In this document: piece after piece, positions 1-10,573 of the stretch
Layout of the letters: every line of letters begins with the position of its first letter
How positions within the stretch are numbered: position 1 is the first letter of the stretch
NCBI RefSeq assembly: GCF_000281045.1
Contig: NW_008246081.1
Span: 550,122 to 614,121, forward strand
Reading direction: 5' to 3'
DNA length: 64,000 nt
Source: Saprolegnia diclina VS20
Lineage: Eukaryota > Oomycota > Saprolegniomycetes > Saprolegniales > Saprolegniaceae
The notes under the pieces: generated by a model
What the model saw: the letters and a program-made list of their open reading frames with translations, nothing else
The model's database searches: none
What the model was told of the DNA's origin: nothing
Position numbers and translations under genes: made by a program

Positions 1-2975
1 TCGAGGGCGCGGAGACCGGCAACGATGGCCTCGAGGCGAGTGGCAAAGACGCCGTGCTGGAGCTTGGCCGCGTAATTCAGGACGGCGGGCACTGTGGCTG
101 TGCTTGCGTTGAAGGGACTGAAGAGGTTGATGCTGGGCAAGGTCAAGAGGAACGGACCTTGGTGCGTTCGATTGAGCACAAGCTGCGTATTTATCCACGA
201 GGCCAAGAAGACATGGGTGCCGGAGCTATTGAAGTGGGACCAGCAAAAGTCGTTGGCAAGATTTACCGCCGACACTTGGATATACGAGATGCTCGCCGCG
301 ATTGTCGCTCCGAGGTACGCGAGGGCCGCAAGGGACACGACACTGCGTTGCACGTTCGATGCCGCTTGTGGAGCTGGAGACGCCAAAGCGGGTCCGGCCC
401 ACGGCTCGGGCGCTGAGCTCTTGCGCCCCAAATCGACAAAGATCCACGTCTTGATGTCAAAGAGGTATCGCTGCTCCCGCAGCGTCCACGTAAGAATGCC
501 CGACATGAAGTAGGCAATGTCATCGTGACTTGTCTCCCCCAATCGGAGTGTGAGTAGAGCTTGCGAGATGCCACACAAGTGCAAATGGAGCTGCGGTATG
601 AGCGCAAAAGGGACCGGTGCAACGCGCGGCGTTTGGCGCCAATGGCGCGCAAGGACGATGCTGACTAGTGTGACGCCAACAGCGATTGACAAGAGAAGTA
701 TGACGCGATAAGTGTCACCAATGCGAAGGTTGCCGCTGTGGCAGTCCAGCTGATAGTCCATATCATAGCTGATGCACGTCCGGTTCAAGCTGCCGACTGC
801 GGTGACCGGGTACATGCCATCGATCACTAGAAAGGTCGCCCACACAAAGGCGGTACCGTATGGACTCGCGGCTCGCGTGACAGCGCCCCCCACAGCGACA
901 AGCAGCAGCTCTTGCAGCACGTAGCAGACCCACGTGGCTTCTCCCGCGATGATCGCAGTGATCCAAAGCGGTCGCGGCGCATATTGCAGCTGGGTGGCGC
1001 CATCCACAGAGTTCTGGACCAGAGATAACTGCGCCGTGCTCAACATCACAAGCGCGGTCATTCCCTGCAAGAACATGAGCGGTCGACCACTCCAGACGGA
1101 CCCGACAACGCGGTTGAAGAAGACGAGGCTGCTCCCGTCGACAGCGCCCTTGGATAGAAAGCGCACGCAAACAACCACGACGGCGAGAAGCACGCGACTC
1201 GAGATGGACGACGTGATGAGGTAGGCAACGTAGTGCGTCGCACCCTCCATGTACCGATCACCGCCGCTCGTCGGATACACGAGGGGCTCGTACATGTCCG
1301 AGACCAAGACGATGGACGAGACGTCGCCTTCGAACGAGACGACTTCGCGCCTACCGAGAATCCAGTCGTGCACGAGGAGCCAGCCAAAGAAGGTCCACGC
1401 GGCCGAGGCCGGTGCTATCATTGGCTCACGCAGAAGTCGCCACGTCCCAGAGCTGTCGATCGCAAATTGCATGAGGCTCGCGTTCGTGTGCACCATATCG
1501 ATACTTGCGGCGGTCAAGACATGTGGCGGCAGTGTGATGTTGGGTGCTACGATAATGCTCTCCAAGAGAATCTTCGCACAGACCGGCGCGTCGGCCGTGA
1601 CGGCGCAGATCGCACTGGCATTGGCAAGATCCCAGAGACGCGCAAAGAGCATTCCATACGTAGTCATGTTGATCGTGAACGGAGCATTCCCAGAACAGTC
1701 GTCGGTGTAGCTGAACGGGTGCTGCACGTAGGGTGTAAACCGAGGCAGTGAGAGGCACGCGGGGTTGCCGCCCATGTAGGCAAGCGGCGTTGTCTTCCAT
1801 GCCGGCGGTGTCGGTGTGACGAGAACAGACGCGGTAGGCACTGTGGCGTTGGCCAGGAGCGCTTGAAACGCATAGTAGACAGCCATGACAGACGGCGGAA
1901 CGCCCACGAGATATAAATCGATCGAGACGTACGGCCCGACGCGGTTGTGGAACGTGGCCAGCGGCTCGGAGAGTCCACCTGTTGCGTTGAGGAGCTGATC
2001 GAGCTCTTCCCAGTCCGTGGGGCCGATCCAGTTGTCGCTGTGTCGCACGAGGCTCATGTTGTAGAGCTTGGCGACGTCCCAGTCGTTGTTGGGACCCCAG
2101 TAGAGGTTGACGGAGGTTTGCGGTCCTGGTTGGTGGTGCAGCGCTTTGATGCTAAAGACATGGTCCATCCCAAGTGCGTTCGTGATCGAAAACGACTCGG
2201 AGAGTCCCGTTTGGACGTTGTTTTGCCAATTGAGTTGAAATCGCGTGAAGTTGTGGGCCGACCAGTAGGCGACTTCCGCGCTTATGGACGTGCTAGCGCG
2301 GGCTGCTGCTGTCGTCTGCAGCCAGCGGCGCCCGGCCGGGGTCTCTTCGAGCGCGAGCTGAATGGCCAACGTAAACATCCCGCCGGGTCCTCCCCATGTC
2401 GCGATAAATTCGTCCCAAACAACGTTCCGGAGCGTGGCCTCGACGTGCACGGCTGCATTGCGCAGGTAGTTGCGACTGCAGCGCCGCTGCCGCCTCGTTG
2501 TGTGGGCAAGCTCGAACGTCCGGTTAAAGTCGACCCAGCAGTGCTGTACGTTCATGTAGGGCGCCCAGAACGCACCCAGAGCTCGGAGATTCGTGACTGC
2601 GTACTCTAGCGTCGTGAGCTCGACGAGCGCGAGCCGGCGTGCGTACGTGGCAAGAAAGGTCGTACTCGAAGCCGCCGCACTGTAGCGCTTGTCGATTGTC
2701 AATTGCAAAAGGTCCAAAGAGCCATTGGGCCGTGTCTGAAGCGCGTCGTTGGCCACGTCGACGAGAAAAGCTTCGTAGCCCGTCGCATTGTAGCGTGGCC
2801 ACCACAGATCGTTGGCAAAGCTCTCGGTGAGCACCTGCACATACAATAGACTGCAACCCATCGATATGGCGAGGTAGGCGACGCCAAGAAGAACGTGGCA
2901 CCGAGGCGACCACGGCGTTGGCCAACGAACGCGGGGCGGCGGTCGCAGCGCTCGACTTGTCGGGCCATCCGCCAT
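1..2975 (-). CDS. Large multi-pass membrane protein with repeated module (C-terminus beyond window)
   Basis: One uninterrupted reading frame runs from an ATG at 2975 to the left edge, giving 991 codons with no stop and no intron. A hydrophobic helix sits near residues 27-48. It is followed by a long, probably extracytoplasmic region rich in N-x-S/T sequons and then several hydrophobic helices at roughly residues 580-600, 635-655, 665-700, 705-720 and 750-770. Around residue 870 a second copy of the N-terminal module begins: a hydrophobic helix ending SYIQVSAVNLAND resembles the first one, LLYVQVLTESFAND, and both are followed by an aromatic W...FNSSG / W...YNATG stretch. Oomycete genomes carry very large, poorly characterised membrane proteins of this style; I recognise no named domain and assign no function. 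The GC-rich codon use matches its neighbours. The start is the first ATG of the frame; the next gene, divergent, starts 297 bp away. Confidence 0.8.
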   Translation of the reverse strand, partial: MADGPTSRALRPPPRVRWPTPWSPRCHVLLGVAYLAISMGCSLLYVQVLTESFANDLWWPRYNATGYEAFLVDVANDALQTRPNGSLDLLQLTIDKRYSAAASSTTFLATYARRLALVELTTLEYAVTNLRALGAFWAPYMNVQHCWVDFNRTFELAHTTRRQRRCSRNYLRNAAVHVEATLRNVVWDEFIATWGGPGGMFTLAIQLALEETPAGRRWLQTTAAARASTSISAEVAYWSAHNFTRFQLNWQNNVQTGLSESFSITNALGMDHVFSIKALHHQPGPQTSVNLYWGPNNDWDVAKLYNMSLVRHSDNWIGPTDWEELDQLLNATGGLSEPLATFHNRVGPYVSIDLYLVGVPPSVMAVYYAFQALLANATVPTASVLVTPTPPAWKTTPLAYMGGNPACLSLPRFTPYVQHPFSYTDDCSGNAPFTINMTTYGMLFARLWDLANASAICAVTADAPVCAKILLESIIVAPNITLPPHVLTAASIDMVHTNASLMQFAIDSSGTWRLLREPMIAPASAAWTFFGWLLVHDWILGRREVVSFEGDVSSIVLVSDMYEPLVYPTSGGDRYMEGATHYVAYLITSSISSRVLLAVVVVCVRFLSKGAVDGSSLVFFNRVVGSVWSGRPLMFLQGMTALVMLSTAQLSLVQNSVDGATQLQYAPRPLWITAIIAGEATWVCYVLQELLLVAVGGAVTRAASPYGTAFVWATFLVIDGMYPVTAVGSLNRTCISYDMDYQLDCHSGNLRIGDTYRVILLLSIAVGVTLVSIVLARHWRQTPRVAPVPFALIPQLHLHLCGISQALLTLRLGETSHDDIAYFMSGILTWTLREQRYLFDIKTWIFVDLGRKSSAPEPWAGPALASPAPQAASNVQRSVVSLAALAYLGATIAASISYIQVSAVNLANDFCWSHFNSSGTHVFLASWINTQLVLNRTHQGPFLLTLPSINLFSPFNASTATVPAVLNYAAKLQHGVFATRLEAIVAGLRAL

Positions 2976-3272
2976 CACAAACAGCCTTTCCAGTCGCCGC
3001 CGTTTCGGTGCGTAACGCTAATGAATGTGGCCTTTCGGACATTGCAGTCCAGCAATGACTTGCATTTTTGCCACAGAATACACTCTAGCAACGCGTCGGG
3101 GCCATGCTTTCAACTCTCCCATGGGCGTGCGGCGGGATGAACACTTGGCAGAACCACGTCGCGGCGCCTCCTGCAGCGCCCTCTGCGGCCAAGTTGAAGT
3201 TGCCCTTTCCAAGATCGCGCCGGTTGGCTGCACCCTATCCGGACGCTGGCCGCTCGCAATGCAGAAGTGGAT

Positions 3273-4215
3273 ATGCGGCTGATCATCGCCCCAGACGCGG
3301 CCCGCGTCGGCGACTGGGTCGCTGCGTACGTTGTGCAACGCATCAAGGACTTTGGTCCGACCGCCGACCGCCCCTTCGTGCTCGGTACGACCTCGCCTGG
3401 TGCTGTGGGCTGAGGCGATGCTAGGCCTGCCCACTGGCAGCTCGCCCCTGCCTACCTACAAGCGCCTCGTGGCGCTCTTCCGCGAGGGCAAAATCTCGTT
3501 CAAACATGTCGTGACGTTCAACATGGACGAGTACGTCAACCTGCCCGAGGAGCACCCCGAGAGCTACCATACGTTCATGTGGTCCAACTTTTTCAAGCAC
3601 ATTGACATTCCGCCGGCCAACGTCCACATTCTCAACGGCAACGCGCCCAATCTCGAGCAAGAGTGCGCTGCGTACGAGGCCAAGATCGCCGCTGTCGGCG
3701 GCATCGAGCTCTTCCTTGGCGGCATCGGCCCCGACGGGCACATTGCGTTCAACGAGCCAGGGTCGTCCTTGGCGTCGCGCACGCGCGTCAAGACGCTGGT
3801 GCGTCGGAAACTGCAGATTCGCGTCATGCTATCTATGAGCTGTAGGCGTACGACACCATCGTTGCCAACTCGCGCTTCTTTGGCGGCGACATGGCGCAGG
3901 TGCCCAAGATGGCGCTCACGGTGGGCGTGGCCACCGTCATGGACGCTCGCGAGGTGCTCGTGATCATCACAGGCCACTCCAAGGCCTACGCGCTATACAA
4001 GTGCATCGAAGAGGGCGTCAACCACATGTGGACCGTGTCCTCCATTCAGCTCCATGCCAAGGCCGTGATTGGTAGGCCATCACCACGCTCCCTTAATTGC
4101 TACATTGCCTCTAGTGTGCGACGAAGATGCGACGCTCGAGCTCAAGGTCAAGACGGTCAAGTACTTCAAGGGCCTCCACGAGACCCACGAGCGCATGATC
4201 AAGGACAGTGCGTAG
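3273..4215 (+). CDS. nagB: Glucosamine-6-phosphate deaminase/isomerase
   Basis: Four exons (3273-3384, 3425-3798, 3846-4071, 4115-4215) joined by GT-AG introns of 40, 47 and 43 bp give a protein of about 270 residues, close to the 266 of the E. coli enzyme. The family converts glucosamine-6-phosphate to fructose-6-phosphate and ammonia in the cytosol, linking chitin/aminosugar breakdown to glycolysis. Visible motifs are LPTGSSP just after the first intron (phosphate loop), FNMDEYVNL with the catalytic Asp near residue 72, and [16 protein letters not shown] near 138-150, which holds the ring-opening His and its Asp/Glu partners. The C-terminal part carries TGHSKAYAL and the usual Trp-Thr-x-Ser-x-x-Gln. 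The start is the only in-frame ATG and opens MRLII as in homologues. It is divergent from the membrane-protein gene, with a TATCCGG element about 30 bp before the start. Confidence 0.93.
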
Positions 4216-4386
4216 CGCCGATGACGAGTTAACTCCAGGAAGGGTCTTGTGCTTGATGTCTTGTCACTTGAACAAATCAAAATTGGGCAAGGTTCCTAGA
4301 ATAGGCTTTATCCGAATCTCAACGGCGGTGTCCGAAATATGAGTTAGAAATTGGGACGTGCTACTGGCCGCTGGTCCAAGAGCAGG

Positions 4387-5863
4387 ATGGAGCCGCGCCA
4401 GAAGGACGAGAAGAAGCGCAGCCGCGACGAGGAGACGAAGAAGGCGATGGACCGGCGGAAGATCCAGAAGTACAAGGACGACAAGCTCAAGGAGCGCAAG
4501 GAGCACACGCGCAAGGTGCTCGAGCTCCAGGCGCAGGAGAAGCGCCGGGTGCTCCTCGGGCGCCAGTCCGAGTTCCTCGGGACGCTCGAGTTCCGCAACA
4601 CGCTGCCCGACATGCCCTTCGATGCCAAGTTCGTCACGTACCCGCAGGACCCGCAGCGCTTCATCAAGTACAAGCCCAACCAGCTCGAGAAGGACTTTGT
4701 CTGGGACTTTTACCCCGAGCGCAACCTCGGCGTGGCCGTCGACCTCATCGACCCGGAGAAGTACGAGGTTCCTGTGGGTGCCCAAATGGACCCGGAAGAT
4801 GAAGCGCTCATGAAGATGCCCGAGATCGTCAACGGCGCGAGCCTCACGAAGGCCAAGATCCGCCCGCATGTCTCGTGGCTGCGCCGTACCGAGTACATGG
4901 CTACGGATCTCAGCGAGGCCGTCCACGCGGTACTGATCATAGCTACCTCGTACCGTGGGCTCATGCGTCAAGTAGTTTAAAAACGAAAGCGAGCTCCAGA
5001 CCGAGATCCGCGACAAGAACCAGTCGATGCTCCAGGTCATCAAGGACATTGAAGTCCGCGCGGAAGAGTCGTTTGTAAACTGCCCGACCAAGGAAACGGT
5101 CAAGCATCCGCTCAAGAAGAACCTCAAAGCCGCCGAGGTCTGGGACGTCTTCCCGGACGAGCTCCTCTCGAGCAACGTGTACTCAATCCTCTCGTACGAC
5201 ATTTTGCCCTCGGAGGAGACGACCGACGCCAGCATCAAGGAACGCGAAGCTCGGTCCATCTTGCGCAACGTCGTCACGGTCTCGCAGCCTGGCAGCGACG
5301 TTCTCCTCGGCTCGGTCCTCTTCCCGTCCGCCCACGACGACGTACAGTCATCCTCTCGGTTCCCTGACAGCGAGCTTATCCTCCGTAGAACTCGGACGAC
5401 GAAGGGACGGAAAAGTTCAAGTTTTTTCGCGACTACATTCTCAACATCTCGCATGTACCCGATCAACTTCAGTCATGGGATGCTAACACGCCCTTTCTAG
5501 TTCCCCAACGACGTGCAGCAACTCATGCTCATGCTCAAGCCGGGTGCATCCGCAGCCACCTACTGCGGTCTCTCGACCAACATTATGCTCAAGAAGACCA
5601 AGGTACGCTCCCAGCCGCATGTAGTTAGTTGCTCATGGAACGTGTAGCTTGGTGGTGACGAGAAGCGCCGTCGGGGGGCTGTCGTCCACCGCCGTCCGTA
5701 CTCGGAGGCGGAGGAAGAGAAGCGCCTGGAAGGCCTCATGGCGGTTGGCGGTGTCTACGACGAAAGTCTCAACTCGCTCGTGTCGGCGCCCCGGTCGCCG
5801 GCAGCACCGCTCGGTCTCCAGGACATTGGCAGTCCCGACGTCAGCGGCTCTGATAGCGACTAA
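4387..5863 (+). CDS. PAF1: RNA polymerase II-associated factor 1 (PAF1 complex subunit)
   Basis: Five exons (4387-4929, 4976-5341, 5389-5454, 5501-5602, 5648-5863) separated by introns of 45-47 bp encode about 430 residues. Residues 1-60 are highly charged. The family core follows: LPDMPFDAKFVTYPQDP, then RFIKYKPNQLEKDF, a DLIDPEKYEV segment and WLRRTEYMATDLS, all typical of PAF1. Downstream, NPL..E-type spacing around VWDVFPDELL and the acidic tail ending DVSGSDSD also fit. PAF1 scaffolds the nuclear PAF complex that couples Pol II elongation to histone H2B ubiquitination and H3K4/K36 methylation. The protein is shorter than human PAF1 (531 residues), mainly in the acidic tail. A CTAAC-like branch site is visible in the fourth intron... 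the one ending at 5500. The gene is convergent with TFIIE-alpha, the two stops lying 54 bp apart. Confidence 0.9.
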
Positions 5864-5917
5864 TGCTTCGCGAAGAAGCATCCAATCTGATACATATTTG
5901 TCTTTTTCTTTCAGAGC

Positions 5918-7758
5918 TTAGACCATCATGGAGCGGCAGAGTTGGTAAAAGGCTGCATATTCGTCGGGTGTCATGCGCGTGAGGTCGTCGTCCGTGAGCT
6001 TCACGATGGGTGTCGGACAGCCGTTGACAGACACCATGACGGACTGCTGCTCCTCGTCATAGGTATCGTCTTGCGTCGAGTCGCACCACTCCCACTCCTA
6101 GGCCCATGTCAATCCCTCGTCACGCGACAGCGATCGTGCGTACCATGTCTTCGAGGTCTTCGTCCTCTTTCGAGGCCGCGTCGACCCACTTGTTGCCACT
6201 CACAGAGTCCCACACGACCTCGGCCGCGTTGATCTCGTTGTACCGCTCCATTTCGCGCTTGTATGCCTCACGGAAGGCTTCCTCGCGCATCTCCGCCTCG
6301 CGGGACGAGAGGCCCATACTGACACCGGCGTTGAGGCTCGCGGCCGACGCACTGGTTGCGAGGACCTCGGGAATCGCGTTCTTCTTGTACTTGGCAGCCA
6401 TGTTGTCGCTCATCTTGCTGCCCATGATAAACTCGGGCATCGCCGGCCCCGAGTTGGCCGTTTGGAGCTTGATTTCTTCCTTCTACATGGCTCGGTTCAA
6501 GATGACGATGTCGATCGCTTGGTATCGTACCGGCTTGTTGGGGTTGAGCGTCGAGTACTCATCCTGGTTGGCGTTTTCAGCAATGTCGATCACGATCTTG
6601 GCATCCTATGCGACACCCAGCGTCAACTATTCTGATGGCTCGACGACGCGCAACGAACCTCAAACTTGCCGTAGAGGCCCGAGGTCTTTTCGTCGCCACC
6701 ACGGTTGCCACCAGGACCCCCACCGCCACCACCGCCGCCACCGCCATTGCGGCCGTTCATCTTGGCCGTGGACGCGCCGCCGATACCAGCGGCGCGGTTC
6801 TCGCTCGGCAGATTGCTAACATAAAAAGTCGGATTTTGTCATATAGAATATTCGTACGGACCTTGGGAGGGCCTGGCCCGAGTTTTGCCACTCGCTAATA
6901 CGCGCCAAGCACTCGTAGATGCCATCGTGCATGTCTTCTTGGCGGTTGAGCTGGACCTTAAACTACACCACAAGTAATCCATAAGGCCCTTGCAGTGCTG
7001 AAGGGTCCTCACCTTGGCCAGGAGCCCCTTGATCGTTTGAAGCTTCTCGTTGTTGTCACACTAGACGCGGGGTGTGAGGAGCGTAAAAACGGTACACCAA
7101 AAGGTCGTACCTCGACGAGCTTGAAGTTGCAATGACCGCAGTGGAACTCGTAGACATCGGGCGTGAGGAGAAGCTGCGCCTCGAGGGCCGTGTACTCGCG
7201 TCCGCAGTCATCGTTGGAGCACCGAAAGGTCTGCCGCTCAATCTCGAGCTGCTCGCTCTCCTTGAGATGGTGCGCGATGATGTACAGGCGGTAGCGCACG
7301 ACGTTGACAAAGTGCTTGTAGTCGATGTACCTGCATGTGCTTTAGCTGCAGGATTTCGCCATTAGCTGTGCGTACCAATACGTCGCCTTGGACGCGCCCC
7401 CGAGCTTCTTGTCGTTGAGCTCCTCGCTACAGGCCAGGGTCAGTGCTTCGCCGGTGAGGCCACTCGCACCGAGAGATCATGTCTTCCTTCTCGAGATCAT
7501 GGCAGATCTTGCGCACTTGCTTTGTCTGGAGGTTCACTGCGTTGCCCATCTCGTCGTCCTAGGGCCGATCGACGTCATGCGCTGCTGCCCATAGCGTGGT
7601 GGGTACCTTTAGGAAGCGCTCGCGCAGGAGAGCTTCAAGCACGACGATATGCTCGTCCGAGTAGAAGGCCCTAGCGTCCATGAGCATGCAAAGAAGACGC
7701 TTCCGTCGTCCATGTACCGAGCGATGAGTCGGACGAGCTTCTCGACTAGCGCCGCCAT
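5918..7758 (-). CDS. GTF2E1: Transcription initiation factor TFIIE alpha subunit
   Basis: The gene starts at ATG 7758 and ends at a TAA at 5920-5918, with about nine introns of 40-60 bp. The first is 7671-7717; splicing it joins LIAR to AFYSDEHIVVLEALL and restores the winged-helix frame. The N-terminal winged helix is followed by KQVRKICHDLEKEDMI. A zinc ribbon occupies about residues 119-146, with ligands CSNDDC (a CX4C knuckle rather than the usual CX2C) and CGHC, the latter followed by NFKLVE. A Gly/Asn-rich linker is encoded near 6700-6760, and the acidic C-terminus holds WEWCDSTQDDTYDEE. TFIIE-alpha binds Pol II and recruits and stimulates TFIIH in the nucleus; notably the TFIIH helicase XPD is also in this window. 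The CX4C spacing is the one odd feature. Exact boundaries of the central introns are less certain than the ends. Confidence 0.88.
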
Positions 7759-8111
7759 GCCGCCCCAGAATCTCCTGTGTGGTGTGGGCCGGATGGAAAT
7801 CCGGATACTGCTTGCACGAGAAGTGTATTTCTCACATGTGTCTTCGTGTGTTTTAAACACGTGATACAAAACACAAGTACAGATCCACGCTCTCCCGTAT
7901 CCGGCAAACATTATGCGGATGATGGCGCTGGCCCTTTTCCGAGTTTAACGCGCGTGTTTTTAGATCGTTGCGAGCTTTATCCGGACGATCTTGGGCGCCA
8001 AATGCGTGTGATTTGCGAGCAGGTCAAAGTTCTCATCTGCTTGTATTTGTTGGTCTTATCAAGGTCATAAATTTACCGCCATGGTCTTTTCTTAGTTGGA
8101 AGACTTTTCTT
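7759..8111. other. Intergenic between GNAT and TFIIE-alpha (both minus strand)
   Basis: No supported coding exon. It holds the TFIIE-alpha promoter side, with CCGGATAC at 7801-7808 about 45 bp upstream of the start, a related GGCCGGATGG at 7788-7797, and TTATCCGG at 7977-7984. The stretch near the GNAT stop is relatively AT-rich, as expected for a 3' end. No TATA box is evident. Confidence 0.5.
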
Positions 8112-8699
8112 CTACTTGTTAGCTACTCGTGCTGCCGTCGGTGGCGACAGAATATCCCCTGCCCGGGACCAGGCAAGCGATAGGATGAACTCCGGCTCGG
8201 GGCTATAGATCGAGTTGGCTTCGCGGTACACCTCGATTGCGCCCAGCTTTTCGTAGAAGCGACAGGCGCGAACGTTCTTGAGGAAGACGTTGCAAAAGAT
8301 GGGTGCATCTACTGGGATTTCGAACGCGCGGAGAGCCTCCTGGAAAAGCTTCTTTGCGATGCCTTGACCGTGGTAACCAGCGTGGACGTAGATGCACCGA
8401 AGCTCGTACGTGTAGAGGTCCTTGATGGCCGCGGGTTTCTGGCGCGTCGTGCCCACGGTGCAAGCGCCAGCGACAACCTCAGTGCCGTCGTCACGCGTGT
8501 CCACAGCAACCATGAGCACCATGCTCGAGCTTGGGTTCGGCTTCGACAAGAGCTCTTGGAACCGGGGCAAGTGACTTCGGTTTTGCTCGTCGACAAACGA
8601 CGACGGTAAGAAGCTCGAGAACGCAGTCCAGCCCTCGGCGACGACAGCAGCGACGCCCGGCGCGTCGGCCAAGGTGGCCGGTCGAAGCACAATTGTCAT
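8112..8699 (-). CDS. GNAT-family N-acetyltransferase
   Basis: A single-exon frame of 195 residues begins MTIVLRPATLADAPGVAAVV, the standard first strand and helix of GNAT enzymes. The acetyl-CoA pyrophosphate-binding motif A is present at about residues 101-118 as CIYVHAGYHGQGIAKKL (the Q-x-x-G-x-G/A signature appears as GYHGQGIA). After it come FCNVFLKNVRACRFYEKLG and a C-terminal strand, matching the conserved N-x-x-A-x-x-F-Y-x-x-x-G of the fold. The family moves acetyl groups from acetyl-CoA to amines; the substrate cannot be read from sequence. The start is the first ATG and leaves no unexplained upstream coding. It is divergent from the acyltransferase at 9083. Confidence 0.88.
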   Translation of the reverse strand: MTIVLRPATLADAPGVAAVVAEGWTAFSSFLPSSFVDEQNRSHLPRFQELLSKPNPSSSMVLMVAVDTRDDGTEVVAGACTVGTTRQKPAAIKDLYTYELRCIYVHAGYHGQGIAKKLFQEALRAFEIPVDAPIFCNVFLKNVRACRFYEKLGAIEVYREANSIYSPEPEFILSLAWSRAGDILSPPTAARVANK

Positions 8700-9082
8700 G
8701 GAATGAACGGTGGTCGTGAAAATGGAATGTGACGATCTTCTACTCGAGCGGTTTCAGCGTCCCACGGGCTGTCGACCACGCAAACGATCTTGTCGCTCCA
8801 AAGTGGGGCAGAAGATTCTGGAAACCAGCGACATCAGTCGCCGTCTGTTGCGTTTGACACGTCACGACGACGACAACGAGGCGGCGAGGCGTGTACAGTA
8901 GTTTGACAGCCAGTTTGACCATTGAGTTATGACTGTTCTATAAAATGGCGCAAGGACGGACACGCATCTGGTGGGATGGTCAAGTCTGCGCAAAGATCGC
9001 TATGCCACGTGTTGCATACATTTGTATTACCTTCAAGTCGTCTGGAAAGCTCCTTCATTCATTACAAGGTCTCTAGCGCCAT
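8700..9082. other. Divergent promoter region, GNAT / BAHD-type transferase
   Basis: About 380 bp separate two divergent start codons. I see no credible coding exon, RNA gene or repeat; short open frames are of mixed composition. It must carry both promoters, but no TATA box or recognisable oomycete initiator could be singled out by eye. Confidence 0.4.
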
Positions 9083-10509
9083 ATGGTTGGTAGTGAAGCC
9101 ACCAGGAACAACGGCACGGTTCTGCGGCCTCGCCACGACCTTTCAGCGCGACGACGCTTTCTGTTGGGCCCGCTCGAGCTGCTCTCAGCGTCGCGATGGC
9201 TGCCAATCACGCTTGTGTACGCCAGTGTCATCGCCACGGACGATCTCCAGGAGGCCATTCGAACGGCGCTGGATGCGTTTCCCATCTTTGCTGGACGATT
9301 GCAATGGCACACGGGCAAAGACCACCGAGCGGTGCGACTGGCGGTCGAGCTGGACAACGACCAATGTGGGATCCCGTTCCATACACAAGTCTCGGAGCTA
9401 CACCTCGATGCGGTGGCTCTCTCACCAACCGCGACAATGTGGCAGGTCCGGCGGCCGCTCAGCAAGCTTTTTGCAAATCCGACGCACGCGACCTCGGTGC
9501 GCGCGATGGTCCAGCAGTCGACGCCATTAGTGTTTATCACGGTGACGCACCTTGCGGATCACTCGGGCTCAGTGCTGTCGATTGAGTTTGCCCATTGCCT
9601 TGGGGACGCCGCGTCGTTCTACCATTTTCTCTCGCTTGTTGCGGACGCGGCACAACATGTACGACGTCCAGACAGCGTCATCGACTGGAGCGGACCCTAT
9701 ACTCACTTGCACGCGCGTCTCTCGCGCGTGACGCCGTCGACGTCATGGCTCTTTGTGACGCCTCACGCGTCCCGGCCGGCCGCCCGTGCCCCCGGCGACC
9801 TCTGCGTACAAGGGCTCGTGTTTTGGCTCTCGCCTGACGAAATCAACGCGCTCAAGGCATCGGCTAACTTTCCGCGCGCGAGCACAAACGACGTCGTATC
9901 TGCATTCTGCTGGCAGCTAGTTGCGAGCCAAGACGCGACCAAGGCCACGTACCTCCGCGTCCTCGTCAATGTCCGCTCCGTGTTCCGTCCCCCGCTGCCA
10001 GCCACCACCATTGGCAACATGATTTACGCCGTGCATGTCCCGCCGCCATCGAAGAATGACGTGGCGGCGCTGGCGTCTGCGTGTCGTTTGGCAATCGAAT
10101 CGGCCAAGGAGTCCGCAGTCAGTGACATTGCAGCCGTCTACGAGAAAGCCGCGTCGTGGTCTAAGCTCTATTGGCACGCGCCCGAGGCTGCGGATGTGGT
10201 CGTGTCGACCACGAACCTCTCTCGCTACAACTTTACGCAGCTGCAAATGCCCACGCAAGGTCCGCGCCTCTCGTCTCAAAGCGTATTCAGAGACGCGGAG
10301 GAGTTTTTGTAGGCGGCTTTGCTTCCGCGGTGGACCAGCTTGAGACGGCGAACGGCGGGTTCCTTCATTTCTTTCAAGTGTTTGCCGATGCACGGGGTGG
10401 TGTCCGCGTTGTCGCGCATGTCGCACCTGCCCACGTCGCGGCGTGCACGGCCGAGCTAACGGCGCTGCGGCACCGTCTCGCGTCGCATATACCTAGCCAT
10501 GGACAATAA
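9083..10509 (+). CDS. BAHD-type acyltransferase (transferase family)
   Basis: The frame from ATG 9083 encodes an N-terminal half ending with the catalytic HxxxD motif as HCLGD at about residues 171-175, followed by a second domain with VSAFCWQLV and LVNVRSVFRPPLP, where BAHD proteins carry A-x-x-W and the N-x-R-x-R-x-x-P-P strand. These enzymes use acyl-CoA to acylate alcohols or amines of specialised metabolites in the cytosol. The primary frame stops at 10310-10312, but the neighbouring frame continues the fold (GGFASAVDQLETANGG, then GGVRVVAHVAPAHV) to a TAA at 10509. A 53-bp GT-AG intron at 10260-10312 joins the two in phase, giving about 457 residues. The usual DFGWG structural motif is not recognisable; NFTQL is in its place. 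The alternative is a one-base indel in the T run near 10305 or a genuine early stop. Confidence 0.72.
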
Positions 10510-10573
10510 CGACCAATTGACATCAAAGAGCAAAACACGTGTATGTTGGTTGCTAGTATGTTCAAGTTGTCAT

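Noticed and set aside
4264-5466. A 400-codon minus-strand open frame
   Set aside because: Antisense to PAF1; its Leu/Arg-rich C-terminal part mirrors the Lys/Glu-rich PAF1 N-terminus.
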